Assembly: GCF_022436485.1 (NCBI RefSeq) | Contig: NZ_JAKUDO010000001.1 | Span: 1,736,001-1,800,000, forward strand | DNA: 64,000 bases | Source of the DNA: Agrococcus sp. ARC_14 | Lineage (GTDB): Bacteria; Actinomycetota; Actinomycetes; Actinomycetales; Microbacteriaceae | Reading direction: 5' to 3' | Shown here: in pieces, positions 16,213 to 27,073 of the stretch | Position numbering within the stretch: position 1 is the stretch's first letter | How the letters are laid out: each line of letters opens with the position of its first letter | Position numbers and translations under genes: made by a program | Notes under the pieces: model-generated | The model's database searches: none | The model's input: the letters and a program-made list of their open reading frames with translations, nothing else | What the model was told of the DNA's origin: nothing

Positions 16213-16325
16213 GTCAAGACCGACCCAGTCGAGACCGGCGCCCGCCGCGGGACTTGACATGGGTCCTTCGACTGCCCTCAGTTGCCTGCACTGGGTCTGG
16301 GCGCCCGAGACCGACCGGAGGCCGC

Positions 16326-17756
<1,431 letters not shown>

Positions 17757-17789
17757 TCCGCTGCACGTGACCAGCGTCACGAGAGGAGA

Positions 17790-17825
17790 CAGGCCGACCC
17801 GGAATGCCGGGCCGGCCTGTTTCTT
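17790..17825 (+). terminator. rho-independent terminator of sigA
   Basis: A GC-rich stem of about 12 bp with one mismatch and a 3-nt loop is followed by GTTTCTTT, 34 nt after the sigA stop. Confidence 0.75.
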
Positions 17826-17843
17826 TGCCTCCTCGACTCGTTC

Positions 17844-17849
17844 TAAGAT
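17844..17849 (+). promoter_or_regulatory. candidate -10 element of the amino-acid ABC binding protein gene
   Basis: TAAGAT directly after the sigA terminator. Transcription from about 17856 gives a 22-nt leader holding the AAGGAG site. Confidence 0.45.
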
Positions 17850-17877
17850 GGAGTGTTACCCCCAAGAAGGAGAGCTC

Positions 17878-18699
17878 ATGTCTCGCGCCCGCACCACCGC
17901 CCGTCTTGCCGTCGTCGCCGGCGTCGCAGCCGCATCCGTCGCACTGGCCGGATGCTCGACCACTGCTGACTCCGGCGAGGAGGCCGCTGGCCTGACGCTC
18001 GAGCAGGTGCAGGAGGCGGGTGTGCTCGTCGTGGGCACCGAGGGCACCTACTCGCCGTTCTCGTTCCACGAGGACGGCGCGGGCGAGCTGACGGGCTACG
18101 ACGTCGAGATCATCACGGCGGTCGCCGAGCAGCTCGGTGTCGAGGTGGAGTTCCAGGAGGCGCAGTGGGACGCCCTGTTCGCCGCGCTCGACTCCGGTCG
18201 CGTCGACGTCATCGCCAACCAGGTCTCGATCACCCCGGAACGCCTCGAGCGGTATCGGTTCTCTTCGCCCTACACCTTCTCGCCCGGTGTCCTGGTGGTC
18301 GCCGAGGACAGCGACATCCAGTCGTTCGACGACCTCGCCGGCCGCACGAGCGCGCAGTCGCTCACGAGCAACTGGGCCGATGTCGCCGAGGGCGCCGGTG
18401 CACAGATCGAAGAGGTCGAGGGCTTCGCGCAGGCCGCAGAGCTGCTGCGCGCCGGCCGCGTCGACGCCACGGTCAACGACAGCCTCACCTTCCTCGACTA
18501 CGAGCAGTCGCAGGGCGGCGAGACGGGCCTGCGGGTGGTTGCCGAGACCGAGGAGACGAGCGAGAACGCGCTCGCCTTCCGCGCCGGCAGCGACACGCTC
18601 GTCGAGGCCGTCGACGAGGCGCTCGCGTCGCTCGCTGCCGATGGCACGCTCGCCGACATCTCGGCGTCGTACTTCGGCGAGGACGTCTCGCAGCCGTGA
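17878..18699 (+). CDS. amino-acid ABC transporter substrate-binding lipoprotein
   Basis: A 273-residue extracytoplasmic binding protein of the polar amino-acid family (SBP_bac_3). The signal peptide (MSRARTTARLAVVAGVAAAS) ends in the lipobox LAGC, so the mature protein would be lipid-anchored at Cys24. Family features follow: GTEGTYSPFSFHEDG, LTGYDVEII, the QWDALFAALDSGRVDVIANQ stretch and a C-terminal helix. The ATG at 17878 is chosen over the longer open frame because it begins the signal peptide and has AAGGAG upstream. Its transporter partners follow on the same strand after 83 nt. Ligand class is inferred from the family; the actual amino acid is unknown. Confidence 0.92.
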   Translation: MSRARTTARLAVVAGVAAASVALAGCSTTADSGEEAAGLTLEQVQEAGVLVVGTEGTYSPFSFHEDGAGELTGYDVEIITAVAEQLGVEVEFQEAQWDALFAALDSGRVDVIANQVSITPERLERYRFSSPYTFSPGVLVVAEDSDIQSFDDLAGRTSAQSLTSNWADVAEGAGAQIEEVEGFAQAAELLRAGRVDATVNDSLTFLDYEQSQGGETGLRVVAETEETSENALAFRAGSDTLVEAVDEALASLAADGTLADISASYFGEDVSQP

Positions 18700-18714
18700 C
18701 GCGCATCGCACCGC

Positions 18715-18744
18715 ATGCGGCCCGGGCAGCAGCTCGGGCCGCAT
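18715..18744 (+). terminator. hairpin between binding protein and permease genes
   Basis: A perfect 10-bp stem with a 10-nt loop and no U-tract. It may stabilise the binding-protein mRNA end or partly terminate, which would give more binding protein than membrane components. Confidence 0.5.
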
Positions 18745-18770
18745 CGGCGTTCGCTGCCGGCGCGGGCGCG

Positions 18771-18776
18771 TAGGGT
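18771..18776 (+). promoter_or_regulatory. leaderless -10 element of the ABC permease gene
   Basis: TAGGGT, 6 nt, then the GTG start of the permease. This would give the permease-ATPase pair its own promoter, separate from the binding protein. Confidence 0.55.
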
Positions 18777-18782
18777 CGACCC

Positions 18783-19439
18783 GTGGACTGGGAGCTCATC
18801 GGGTCATCGGTCGGCCCGATCGTGCTGGGCGCGATCCAGGCCACGATCCCGCTGACCGCCGCCTCGTTCGTCCTAGGCATCGTCATCGCGGTCGCGATGG
18901 CGCTGGCTCGGATCTCGGGCATCGCGTGGCTCTCCGGCATCGCCCGCGTCTACATCTCGATCATCCGGGGCACGCCGCTGCTCGTGCAGCTCTTCGTGAT
19001 CTTCTACGGCATGCCGCAGATCGGCATCACGCTCGACCCGTGGCCGAGCGCCATCATCGTGCTGTCGATGAACGTGGGCGGCTACGCGGCCGAGATCATC
19101 CGTGCCGCGATCCTCTCGATCCCGCGCGGGCAGTGGGAGGCCGCCGCGATGGTCGGCATGTCGCGTGGTCAGGCGCTCTGGCGCATCGTGCTGCCGCAGG
19201 CGGCGCGGGTCTCGGTGCCGCCGCTGTCCAACACGCTCATCTCGCTCGTGAAGGACTCCTCGCTCGCCTCGCTCATCCTCGTCACCGAGCTCTTCCGGGT
19301 CGCGCAGCGCATCGCAGCGCCGAGCGGCGAGTTCATCGTGATCTACTCGCTCGCCGCGGCGGTCTACTGGGTGATCTGCCTCGTGCTCGCGTTCGGCCAG
19401 GACCGCCTCGAGAGGAGGCTCGAACGCTATGCCGTCTGA
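18783..19439 (+). CDS. amino-acid ABC transporter permease
   Basis: A 218-residue membrane subunit of the HisM/GlnP type with about five transmembrane helices. The cytoplasmic EAA loop that contacts the ATPase is clear: [20 protein letters not shown]. The upstream [20 protein letters not shown] is typical of polar amino-acid permeases. The GTG start is supported by the leaderless element 12 nt upstream; no ribosome binding site is seen. It overlaps the ATPase gene by 11 nt. Together with the binding protein it forms a full importer. Confidence 0.93.
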   Translation: MDWELIGSSVGPIVLGAIQATIPLTAASFVLGIVIAVAMALARISGIAWLSGIARVYISIIRGTPLLVQLFVIFYGMPQIGITLDPWPSAIIVLSMNVGGYAAEIIRAAILSIPRGQWEAAAMVGMSRGQALWRIVLPQAARVSVPPLSNTLISLVKDSSLASLILVTELFRVAQRIAAPSGEFIVIYSLAAAVYWVICLVLAFGQDRLERRLERYAV

Positions 19440-20226
19440 TGCCGTCACTCCACCGGGGATCCAGCCCTCCGGCCTGCTGCTCTCCGCCCGCGCGCTGCAC
19501 AAGTCGTTCGGCGACAACCACGTGCTGCGGGGCGTCGACCTCGACATCGCCCCTGGCACCGTGCACGCGCTCGTCGGGCCCTCAGGCTCCGGCAAGACGA
19601 CGGTGCTGCGCTCGCTCAACGGCCTCGAGACGCCCGACTCCGGCACGCTGCGCATCGGCGAGCTCGAGCTCGACTGCTCGCGACCCCGCAGCCGCAGGGA
19701 GCGCGCCGAGCTGCACCGCGCATCCGCCATGGTCTTCCAGCAGCACCAGCTCTTCCCGCACCTGACGGTGCTCGGCAACGTCACGATCGGCCCGCTGCGG
19801 GTGCAGGGCAGGCCCCGCGACGAGGTGATGGCGGATGCGCTGGCGCTGCTCGACCGCGTCGGCCTGCGGGAGAAGGCGGATGCCTACCCGTCGTCGCTCT
19901 CCGGCGGCCAGCAGCAGCGCGTCGGCATCGTGAGGGCGCTCGCGCTCGCGCCGTCGATGCTGCTGTTCGACGAGCCCACCTCGTCGCTCGATCCCGAGCT
20001 CGTGGGCGAGGTGCTCGCGGTCATGACCGAGCTCGCGCAGGAGGGCTGGACGATGGCGGTCGTCACCCACGAGCTGCGCTTCGCGCGCGAGGTCGCCGAC
20101 CAGGTGTCGTTCTTCGCCGAGGGCGTGGTCGTAGAGCGCGGCGCTCCCGAGCAGGTGTTCGGTGACCCGCAGCACGAGCGCACGAAGCGCTTCCTGCAGC
20201 GGCTGCAGGGGCCGTTCGGGCGCTGA
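19429..20226 (+). CDS. amino-acid ABC transporter ATP-binding protein
   Basis: A 265-residue ATPase that powers the importer. Walker A is GPSGSGKTT, the Q-loop is [13 protein letters not shown], the signature is [15 protein letters not shown], Walker B is [11 protein letters not shown] and the H-loop is VVTHE. An N-terminal extension of about 15 residues precedes the conserved start. The gene overlaps the permease by 11 nt and is the last gene of the unit, followed by a strong bidirectional terminator. The short insert [17 protein letters not shown] is near the usual variable loop of the GlnQ family. Confidence 0.94.
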   Translation: MPSDAVTPPGIQPSGLLLSARALHKSFGDNHVLRGVDLDIAPGTVHALVGPSGSGKTTVLRSLNGLETPDSGTLRIGELELDCSRPRSRRERAELHRASAMVFQQHQLFPHLTVLGNVTIGPLRVQGRPRDEVMADALALLDRVGLREKADAYPSSLSGGQQQRVGIVRALALAPSMLLFDEPTSSLDPELVGEVLAVMTELAQEGWTMAVVTHELRFAREVADQVSFFAEGVVVERGAPEQVFGDPQHERTKRFLQRLQGPFGR

Positions 20227-20249
20227 CGGCGCGCTCGGGCAGACGCGAA

Positions 20250-20280
20250 AGCGGCCCGCCCCTCGGTGGGGTGGGCCGCT
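20250..20280. terminator. bidirectional terminator between the ABC ATPase and DUF7455 genes
   Basis: A 13-bp stem with one G-U pair and a short loop between convergent genes. Confidence 0.7.
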
Positions 20281-20310
20281 CTCGCTGTCGGTCTCGGTGG
20301 GACGCTCGGG

Positions 20311-20532
20311 TCAGCGCTCGTTGAGCCGCTCGGACTCGTCGTGCCACACCTTCGCGAGCGGCTGCAGCGCGTCGCGGTGCTTCGCTGCGTGGTGGGCGCA
20401 GAAGAGCAGCGTGCCGCTCTCCATCGTGGCGCGGACATACGCCTGTGCTCCGCAGCTGTCGCAGCGGTCGAGCCCGCCGAGCGGCGCGCTCGCGTCGTCC
20501 ATCTCGAGCGTCGTGGTCTGGATGTCGTTCAC
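20311..20532 (-). CDS. small zinc-ribbon-like protein (DUF7455 type)
   Basis: A 73-residue protein with a CDSCGAQAYV knuckle and a second CAHH pair, suggesting one bound zinc. It resembles the short DUF7455-type proteins found near sigA and topoisomerase genes in actinomycetes; function unknown. The frame is open for about 70 more codons upstream. The GTG at 20532 is chosen because AGGAGG precedes it at ideal spacing and the conserved part begins shortly after. It is divergent from parE across about 220 nt. Confidence 0.8.
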   Translation of the reverse strand: MNDIQTTTLEMDDASAPLGGLDRCDSCGAQAYVRATMESGTLLFCAHHAAKHRDALQPLAKVWHDESERLNER

Positions 20533-20671
20533 GGTGCCCTCCTCGCTTCTTGCATTGCGTCTATCGTCGCATGTCTCACCGGTGGTTCGGCGCCGATCGC
20601 CTGGCGGTTCGCCAGCGGCGCAACCCCGTGCCGAGCCGCGTGGCCTGCGGCGACGCAGGCGTCCTCGGCCG

Positions 20672-20677
20672 TAGGCT
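20672..20677 (+). promoter_or_regulatory. candidate -10 element of parE
   Basis: TAGGCT in the 223-nt gap between the zinc-ribbon gene and parE. It would give a leader of about 72 nt. Apart from this and a small hairpin near 20601-20615, nothing else is seen in the gap. Confidence 0.4.
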
Positions 20678-20755
20678 GGCAGGCGCGCTCGCAACGGCGC
20701 CGGATCACGGCGCGAGCATCCCGGGCGCGTCCGACGCACGACATTGGGGGATCGG

Positions 20756-22840
20756 TTGGCACGCGCGGCATCCGACTACTCGGCACGGCACCTGACCGTC
20801 CTCGAGGGACTCGAGGCGGTGCGCAAGCGCCCGGGCATGTACATCGGCTCGACCGACTCGCGCGGCCTCATGCACTGCCTCTGGGAGATCATCGACAACT
20901 CGGTCGACGAGGCGCTCGGCGGCCACGGCACAGAGATCAGCATCATCCTGCACAAGGACGGCTCCGTCGAGGTGAAGGACGTCGCGCGCGGTCTGCCGAT
21001 CGACGTCGAGCCGCGCACGGGCCTGACCGGCGTCGAGGTGATCTTCACGAAGCTGCACGCGGGCGGAAAGTTCGGCGGCGGCGCCTACCAGTCCTCCGGC
21101 GGGCTCCACGGCGTCGGCGCATCCGTCGTCAACGCCCTCTCCGCGCGCCTCGACGTCGAGGTCGACCGCGAAGGCGCCACCTGGGCGATGTCGTTCCACC
21201 GCGGGGAGCCCGGGGAGTTCCTCGATCGCGGGGACGAGCCCTCGCCCGACGCGACGTTCCTGCCGTTCACGGATGCGTCGAAGCTGCGGAAGATCGGCAA
21301 GGTCGGCAAGGGGGTCACCGGCACGCGCGTGCGCTACTGGGCCGACCCGCAGGTGTTCACGAAGGGCGCCGAGTTCCTCGCCGACGAGCTCGCCCGCCGC
21401 GCGCGGCAGACCGCGTTCCTGGTGCCGGGCCTCGGCATTCAGATCAACGACGACCGCGGCGAGGAGCGCGTCGTCCACGACTTCCGCTACGACGGCGGCA
21501 TCAGCGAGTTCGCCGAGTACCTGGCGCCCGACCCTGCGCTGACCGGCACGTGGCGTCTGACAGGCGATGGCGACTTCAAGGAGACCATCCCGGTGCTCGA
21601 CGAGGAGACCGGTCACATGGTCACCCGCGAGGTCGACCGCACGTGCGAGGTCGACATCGCGCTGCGCTGGGGCACCGGCTACGACACGGTCGTGCAGACG
21701 TTCGTGAACATCATCGCGACGCCCAAGGGCGGCTCGCACCTCGCGGGCTTCGAGCAGTCGCTGCTGAAGCTCATCCGCGACCAGGTGGCTGCCAACGCGC
21801 GCAAGCTGAAGGTCGGCGGCGACAAGGTCGAGAAGGATGATGCGCTCGCAGGACTCACCGCGGTCGTGACCGTGCGACTGCCGGAGCCGCAGTTCGAGGG
21901 CCAGACGAAGGAGGTGCTCGGCACGCCCGCCGTGCGCCAGATCGTGGCGCAGGTCGTGCAGCGCGAGCTCGGCGGCATCCTCACCTCGTCGAAGCGCGAC
22001 GAGAAGGCGCAGGCGGGGCAGCTGCTCGAGAAGGTCGTGAGCGAGATGAAGGCGCGCATCTCGGCGCGCTCGCTCAAGGAGACGGCGCGGCGCAAGAGCG
22101 CGCTGGAATCGTCGTCGCTGCCGGTGAAGCTCGTCGACTGCCGCTCGAACGACGTCGCGCAGACCGAGCTGTTCATCGTCGAGGGCGACAGCGCGCTCGG
22201 CACCGCCAAGCCCGCGCGCGACAGCGAGTTCCAGGCGATCCTGCCCATCCGCGGCAAGATCCTCAACGTGCAGAAGGCCTCGATCGCCGACATGCTCGGC
22301 AACGCGGAGTGCGCCGCGATCATCCAGTCGATCGGCGCGGGCTCCGGCCGCTCGTTCGACCTCAGCCAGGCGCGCTACGGCAAGGTCATCATGCTCGCCG
22401 ACGCCGACGTCGACGGCGCGCACATCCGCACCCTGCTGCTCACGCTCATCCACCGCTACATGCGTCCCCTCATCGACGAAGGGCGCGTCTTCGTCGCCGT
22501 GCCGCCGCTGCACCGCGTGCTCGTCAAGCACCGCGGGAAGCCCGACGAGGCGGTCTACACCTACTCGGACGCCGAGCTGCATCGCACGCTCGCGCGGCTG
22601 AAGAAGGCCGGCAAGACCTGGCACGAGCCGCCTCAGCGCTACAAGGGCCTGGGCGAGATGGATGCCGACCAGCTGGCCGAGACGACGATGGATCGCTCGC
22701 GCCGCACGCTGCGTCGCGTCACCATCAGCGATGCCGAGCGGGCGATCGAGATCTTCGAGCTGCTGATGGGCAACGAGGTCGCCCCGCGCCGCGAGCTCAT
22801 CGTCACCTCGCAGGTCGACCGCGACCGCATCGACGCCTGA
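20756..22840 (+). CDS. parE: DNA topoisomerase IV subunit B (GyrB/ParE family)
   Basis: The ATPase subunit of a type IIA topoisomerase. The GHKL ATPase domain shows RKRPGMYIGS, EIIDNSVDEAL, the ATP-lid GGLHGVGASVVNALS and the QTK-like loop EGQTKEVLG. The TOPRIM domain has IVEGDSALGTAK and LADADVDGAHIRTL, and ends with RYKGLGEM. The 694-residue length and pairing with a ParC-like gene next door favour topoisomerase IV, or the second GyrB-like set, over the dnaA-linked gyrase. The TTG at 20756 is preferred because GGGGG lies 5 nt upstream; a TTG at 20744 is the alternative and adds four residues. It converges on parC. Confidence 0.92.
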   Translation: MARAASDYSARHLTVLEGLEAVRKRPGMYIGSTDSRGLMHCLWEIIDNSVDEALGGHGTEISIILHKDGSVEVKDVARGLPIDVEPRTGLTGVEVIFTKLHAGGKFGGGAYQSSGGLHGVGASVVNALSARLDVEVDREGATWAMSFHRGEPGEFLDRGDEPSPDATFLPFTDASKLRKIGKVGKGVTGTRVRYWADPQVFTKGAEFLADELARRARQTAFLVPGLGIQINDDRGEERVVHDFRYDGGISEFAEYLAPDPALTGTWRLTGDGDFKETIPVLDEETGHMVTREVDRTCEVDIALRWGTGYDTVVQTFVNIIATPKGGSHLAGFEQSLLKLIRDQVAANARKLKVGGDKVEKDDALAGLTAVVTVRLPEPQFEGQTKEVLGTPAVRQIVAQVVQRELGGILTSSKRDEKAQAGQLLEKVVSEMKARISARSLKETARRKSALESSSLPVKLVDCRSNDVAQTELFIVEGDSALGTAKPARDSEFQAILPIRGKILNVQKASIADMLGNAECAAIIQSIGAGSGRSFDLSQARYGKVIMLADADVDGAHIRTLLLTLIHRYMRPLIDEGRVFVAVPPLHRVLVKHRGKPDEAVYTYSDAELHRTLARLKKAGKTWHEPPQRYKGLGEMDADQLAETTMDRSRRTLRRVTISDAERAIEIFELLMGNEVAPRRELIVTSQVDRDRIDA

Positions 22841-22884
22841 GTCGCGGGCGCGCAGCCGAGCCGGGTGGCGCCCCATCGTGACGC

Positions 22885-22952
22885 CGACTGGGGCTGATGC
22901 GCCCGACTGGGGCCGGCATGCGGTCCCCACTCGGGCGCAGCCGCCCCAGTCG
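22885..22952. terminator. long inverted repeat between convergent parE and parC
   Basis: Arms of 28 bp (22885-22912 and 22925-22952) pair at 25 of 28 positions around a 12-nt loop. The arms contain CGACTGGGGC twice directly and once inverted. It is placed to stop both convergent transcripts. Confidence 0.7.
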
Positions 22953-22968
22953 CGGGCCAACGGTGGCG

Positions 22969-25434
22969 CTACGCGCCGAGCTTCGAGCCGATCGCGCCGA
23001 TAGCGCCGTCGATCGCCACGCCGGATCCTGCGCGCGGTGAGCCGCCCGGCGGCAGCTGGCGCTGCGAGCCGTCAGCGCCGACCGCCATCGGCGCCGGGCC
23101 GGTCCACGCGAGCGAGAGCCCCACCTCGCCCTTGAGCAGCCGGTGCGCCTGCACGCCGCCGGTGCCGCGGCCCTTCGGCGGGAACTCCGTGAGCTCCGAC
23201 ACCTTCACGCGCGGCTCGTCGAGCCCTGCGAGCGTCTCGGCCGCCTCGGTCACCGTCACGACCTCGGCGGTCTCCTCCGCGGCGCCGGCGAACCGCACGG
23301 TCGCGTCGCCCTTCAGCGAGATGCCCTTCATGCCCGCGGCGCCGGGCCCCTGCGGGTTGACCTGCCCAGCCGAGAAGCGCAGCAGCTGCGCATCGCTCGT
23401 GACGAGCACGATCCACGCGTCGTCGGGTGCAGGTGCGACGCCGACGACCCGGTCGCCGGCCTTGAGCGTGATGAGCGGCTCGCGGTCGCGATCGCGCAGC
23501 TCGCTCGGCAGCACACGCTTCACGATGCCGTTCGCGGTGGCCACCAGCCACGGCACGGCGTCGCCGTCGGTCGAGTCGACGAGGTCGATGAGCCCGATCG
23601 GCTCCTCGCCGCGCTCGAACGCGCCGAGCTCCTTCACCTTGATGCCGGCGGTGAGGCCCACGGATGCGGGGGGCACCGAGGGCAGCTCGGCGGGCGTCAG
23701 GCGCAGCACGGCACCCGAGGAGGTGACGAGGCCGAACGCGCCGCGGGTGGTGGTCGTGATGCTCGAGCGGATGGCGTCGTGGCGACTGCGGCGCGCCGGC
23801 TGCGGGATCGGCTCCTCACCGTCGACGCGCACCACCCGGCCGGTGGCCGACAGCAGCACGCGGGTGGGCGCATTCGCGATCTCGAGGCTCGCGGCGACCT
23901 TCGCCGCGGAGGCACGGCCGGTCGTCGCCTGCCCGTTGCCCTCGGTCAGCAGGGTGCGCCGCGGCGTGCCGAAGCGCTCGGCAACCTCGTCGAGCTCGTC
24001 CGCGACCACCCGATGCAGCGCGGCTTCGGTGCCGAGGATGCGCTCGAGCTCGGCGATCTGCGCCTGCAGCTCGTCGCGCTCGGCCTCCAGCTCGACCCGG
24101 CTGAACTTCGTCAGCCTGCGCAGCCGCAGCTCGAGGATGTACTCGGCCTGCGCCTCCGAGAGGTCGAAGATGCTCTGCAGCCGCGTGCGCGCCTGCTCGC
24201 TGTCGTCCGAGGCGCGGATCACCTGGATGACCTCGTCGATGTCGAGGATCGCGACCAGCAGCCCCTCCACGAGGTGCAGGCGGTCGCGCCGCTTCGCGAG
24301 CCTGAACTCGCTGCGACGGCGCACGACCGAGACGCGGTGGTCGATGTAGACCCGCAGCAGAGCCTTGAGGCCGAGCGTCTCGGGCTTGCCGCCGACGAGC
24401 GCCACGTTGTTCATCGAGAAGCCGTCTTCGAGCGGCGTGTAGCGGTAGAGCTGCTGCAGCACCGCATCCGGGTCGAAGCCCGTCTTGATGCCGATCACGA
24501 GCCGCAGGCCGTGCTTGCGATCGGTGAGGTCCTGCACGTCGCTCAGACCCTGCAGCTTCTTCGACAGCACGCCGTCCTTGATCTTCTCGATCAGGCGTTC
24601 GGGCCCCACCTGGTGCGGCAGCTCGGTGACGACGATCTGCGTCTTGCGGCCCTCGCGCTCGATCGAGGCGCGCGCGCGGGTCTTGAACGACCCACGGCCC
24701 GTCTCGTAGGCATCCCTGATGCCGTCGAGGCCGACGATCACGCCGCCACCCGGCAGGTCGGGGCCAGGCACGTGCCGCATGAGGTCGGCGGTGGATGCGT
24801 CGGGGTGCGCGAGCAGGTGCTTGGCAGCCTGGATGACCTCGACGAGGTTGTGCGGCGCCATGTTCGTCGCCATGCCGACTGCGATGCCGCTCGCGCCGTT
24901 GACCAGCAGGTTCGGGTAGGAGGCCGGCAGCACGTCGGGCTGTTGGTAGGAGTTGTCGTAGTTCGGCACGAAGTCGACGACGTCCTCGTCGAGGCCCTCC
25001 GTGAGCGACAGCCCCGCCGAGGCCAGCCGCGCCTCCGTGTAGCGGGCGGCCGCAGGGCCGTCGTCGAGCGAGCCGAAGTTGCCGTGCCCGTCGACGAGCG
25101 GCAGGCGCAGGGTGAACGGCTGGGCGAGGCGCACGAGCGCGTCGTAGATCGCGGTGTCGCCGTGCGGGTGCAGCTTGCCCATCACGTCGCCGACGACGCG
25201 AGCGCTCTTCACGTGCGACTTCTCGGGGCGCAGCCCCATCTCGGACATCTGGAAGAGGATGCGCCGCTGCACGGGCTTGAGCCCGTCGCGGGCGTCAGGC
25301 AGCGCGCGTGCGTAGATGACGGAGTACGCGTACTCGAGGAACGAGTCCTGCATCTCGGCAGCGACGTCGATGTCGTCGATGCGCTCGGCGGACACGGTGC
25401 TGCTGGATGAGTCTGGGGCGGGTGTGGCAGTCAT
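22969..25434 (-). CDS. parC: DNA topoisomerase IV subunit A (GyrA/ParC family)
   Basis: The DNA-cleaving subunit of a type IIA topoisomerase. The 821 residues contain the breakage-reunion domain, from [20 protein letters not shown] to the catalytic tyrosine in AARYTEARL, with the quinolone-resistance region around [20 protein letters not shown] coiled-coil tower (about 400-480) follows, then a beta-propeller C-terminal domain. The propeller lacks a clear GyrA-box, which favours ParC. The ATG at 25434 (MTATPAPDS) is chosen over the longer frame because the next gene starts divergently only 11 nt away. Confidence 0.92.
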   Translation of the reverse strand: MTATPAPDSSSSTVSAERIDDIDVAAEMQDSFLEYAYSVIYARALPDARDGLKPVQRRILFQMSEMGLRPEKSHVKSARVVGDVMGKLHPHGDTAIYDALVRLAQPFTLRLPLVDGHGNFGSLDDGPAAARYTEARLASAGLSLTEGLDEDVVDFVPNYDNSYQQPDVLPASYPNLLVNGASGIAVGMATNMAPHNLVEVIQAAKHLLAHPDASTADLMRHVPGPDLPGGGVIVGLDGIRDAYETGRGSFKTRARASIEREGRKTQIVVTELPHQVGPERLIEKIKDGVLSKKLQGLSDVQDLTDRKHGLRLVIGIKTGFDPDAVLQQLYRYTPLEDGFSMNNVALVGGKPETLGLKALLRVYIDHRVSVVRRRSEFRLAKRRDRLHLVEGLLVAILDIDEVIQVIRASDDSEQARTRLQSIFDLSEAQAEYILELRLRRLTKFSRVELEAERDELQAQIAELERILGTEAALHRVVADELDEVAERFGTPRRTLLTEGNGQATTGRASAAKVAASLEIANAPTRVLLSATGRVVRVDGEEPIPQPARRSRHDAIRSSITTTTRGAFGLVTSSGAVLRLTPAELPSVPPASVGLTAGIKVKELGAFERGEEPIGLIDLVDSTDGDAVPWLVATANGIVKRVLPSELRDRDREPLITLKAGDRVVGVAPAPDDAWIVLVTSDAQLLRFSAGQVNPQGPGAAGMKGISLKGDATVRFAGAAEETAEVVTVTEAAETLAGLDEPRVKVSELTEFPPKGRGTGGVQAHRLLKGEVGLSLAWTGPAPMAVGADGSQRQLPPGGSPRAGSGVAIDGAIGAIGSKLGA

Positions 25435-25439
25435 AGGCT
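25434..25439 (+). promoter_or_regulatory. leaderless -10 element of the phosphodiesterase-like gene, abutting the parC start codon
   Basis: TAGGCT, 6 nt, then ATG at 25446. Its first base is also the first base of the parC start codon read on the other strand. Confidence 0.55.
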
Positions 25440-25445
25440 GAAGGA

Positions 25446-26528
25446 ATGCTACCGACGCGAGCGCCCGGATCACGGAGCCTTGCCGACGTTCTGCGCAGCT
25501 CGTCGCGCGCGCTTCGCGGCGAGCCGAACGCGTTGGCGCTGCCGCAGGTCACGGGCGCCATCGTGCTGCTCGTCGACGGCTTGGGGGCTGCGCAGCTGGG
25601 TCAGCGCGCCGGGCACGCCCGCACGCTCGCCGGCGCGCCCGGCGGCTCGCTCGACGCGGGCTTCCCGTCGACGACCGCGGTGGCGCTGGCGAGCCTCACG
25701 ACCGGAGTGCTGGCCGGCGAGCACGGCATGGTGGGCTACGACGCGCTCGTGCCGGGTGAGGGCGTGCGCAACCAGCTGCGCGACTGGGGCGGGGCGATGG
25801 ATCCCGCCACCTGGCAGCGCGCGCCGACCATCCTCGAGCAGGAACCCTCGATCGTGATCGGCGAGCCGAAGCATGCCGCGAGCGGCTTCACGAAGGCGGT
25901 GCTGCGCGGTGCGGAGTTCCGCGGCGGCGCGACGTTGGCCGACCGGTTCGCCGTCGCCGAGCAGGCAGCGCGCGAGCGCTCGCTCGTCTACCTGTACGTG
26001 CCGGAGCTCGACCGCATCGGCCACGAGCGCGGTTGGCAGAGCGATCGCTGGATCGACACGCTCGAGCGGCTCGACGGCCACGTCTCCGAGCTCGTCGCCG
26101 GGCTGCCGCGCGGCGTGGGCCTCGTCGTCACCGCCGATCACGGCATGGTCGACGTCGACCCATCCGGTCACCTCATCGCGCCGCAGGAGCTGCTCTCCTC
26201 GGTCGCGCACGTGGCGGGGGAGCCGCGCTGCCTGCAGCTGCACGCGGCGGAGGGCGAGACGGCGGATGCGCTGGCCGCGGCCTGGCGCGCATGGCTCGGC
26301 GATGCGGCGTGGGTCGCGACGCGGCAGGAGGTCATCGCAAGTGGCTGGCTCGGCGCGGTGCACCCGGAGGTCGAGCCTCGCCTCGGCGACGTGTTCGTCG
26401 CCGCGCGCGGCAGGCGGGCGATCTACGTCGACGAGGCCGACCCCGGCCGCGGCATGATCGGCCAGCACGGCTCGCTCACGCCCGATGAGCTGCGCGTGCC
26501 GCTGCGCCGCTTCGGGGCCTTCGCCTGA
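25446..26528 (+). CDS. alkaline phosphatase superfamily protein (nucleotide pyrophosphatase/phosphodiesterase type)
   Basis: A 360-residue metal-dependent hydrolase of the type I phosphodiesterase/nucleotide pyrophosphatase group. Metal and nucleophile motifs appear in order: LLVDGLG (first Asp), [15 protein letters not shown] with the Thr nucleophile, [20 protein letters not shown] (Asp-His) and [10 protein letters not shown] (last His). No signal peptide is seen, so it is probably cytoplasmic. Substrate unknown. The ATG is supported by a TAGGCT element 12 nt upstream; the start is only 11 nt from that of divergent parC. Confidence 0.85.
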   Translation: MLPTRAPGSRSLADVLRSSSRALRGEPNALALPQVTGAIVLLVDGLGAAQLGQRAGHARTLAGAPGGSLDAGFPSTTAVALASLTTGVLAGEHGMVGYDALVPGEGVRNQLRDWGGAMDPATWQRAPTILEQEPSIVIGEPKHAASGFTKAVLRGAEFRGGATLADRFAVAEQAARERSLVYLYVPELDRIGHERGWQSDRWIDTLERLDGHVSELVAGLPRGVGLVVTADHGMVDVDPSGHLIAPQELLSSVAHVAGEPRCLQLHAAEGETADALAAAWRAWLGDAAWVATRQEVIASGWLGAVHPEVEPRLGDVFVAARGRRAIYVDEADPGRGMIGQHGSLTPDELRVPLRRFGAFA

Positions 26529-26536
26529 GCCGTGGA

Positions 26537-26542
26537 TAGAGT
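26537..26542 (+). promoter_or_regulatory. candidate -10 element of the small lipoprotein gene
   Basis: TAGAGT just after the phosphodiesterase-like stop. Transcription near 26549 would leave a leader of about 30 nt with a GGAGGCGGGG ribosome binding site. Confidence 0.4.
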
Positions 26543-26578
26543 GCGGTCGAGAGCGATGGTGCTCGGATGGAGGCGGGG

Positions 26579-26986
26579 ATGCGGACACGACACGGCAGAG
26601 CGCCGCTGCTGGCGTTGACTGCGGCCCTCGCCGGGCTGCTCGCGGGCTGTTCAGCTGGCCCGGCCGCGCTCGACTCGATGCAGATCGAGGAGATCATGGA
26701 GCAGATCGAGCTCGAGTCTCCGGATCGTTCCACCGTCGCCGAGGCGTTGCGCCTGTCGCCGATGGGCACCATCGGGGTGCTCGACGCGCGAGAGGCCACG
26801 CTCGACGCGAATCCTCCAGCGGCGCCGATCCCGTCGCCCGGCGCCGAGCAGGCTGACTGGGTGGTGGTCTCGACCTGTGGCTCCGCCGGCGCTGTGCCGT
26901 CGATCCTGCTGGTCGCGCTGCCGGCAGAGGAGGCCGATGCCTACCTTGCAGCGCCCTGGGGCACCAGCTGCGATCTCACGCAGTGA
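26579..26986 (+). CDS. small putative lipoprotein of unknown function
   Basis: A 135-residue protein with a signal peptide ending in the lipobox LLAGC, then an exported domain of about 105 residues with two cysteines (STCGSAG and GTSCDLTQ near the end) that could pair. No family was recognised. The ATG at 26579 is preferred over 26567 because GGAGGCGGGG directly precedes it at normal spacing. It lies 50 nt after the phosphodiesterase-like gene and has its own promoter candidate. Confidence 0.7.
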   Translation: MRTRHGRAPLLALTAALAGLLAGCSAGPAALDSMQIEEIMEQIELESPDRSTVAEALRLSPMGTIGVLDAREATLDANPPAAPIPSPGAEQADWVVVSTCGSAGAVPSILLVALPAEEADAYLAAPWGTSCDLTQ

Positions 26987-27000
26987 CTCGACTTCGTGAC

Positions 27001-27023
27001 GCGTGCCCGCTGTGCGGGCGCGC
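27001..27023. terminator. hairpin between convergent lipoprotein and alcohol dehydrogenase genes
   Basis: A 10-bp GC-rich stem with one wobble pair and a 3-nt loop (27001-27010 with 27014-27023). Confidence 0.55.
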
Positions 27024-27073
27024 TCCTCAGCCTTGCGTTCTCCGCGCCGCCCGCAAGGGCGAGCGCTCCAGCA

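Noticed and set aside
16254..16259. TTGACA as a -35 element for sigA
   Set aside because: No -10-like hexamer lies 16-19 nt downstream.
20705..22960. A 751-codon open frame on the minus strand across parE
   Set aside because: At about 70% GC the antisense frame of a real gene stays open. The translation is Arg/Leu/Ala/Asp-rich with no domain, while parE on the plus strand has all gyrase-B motifs.
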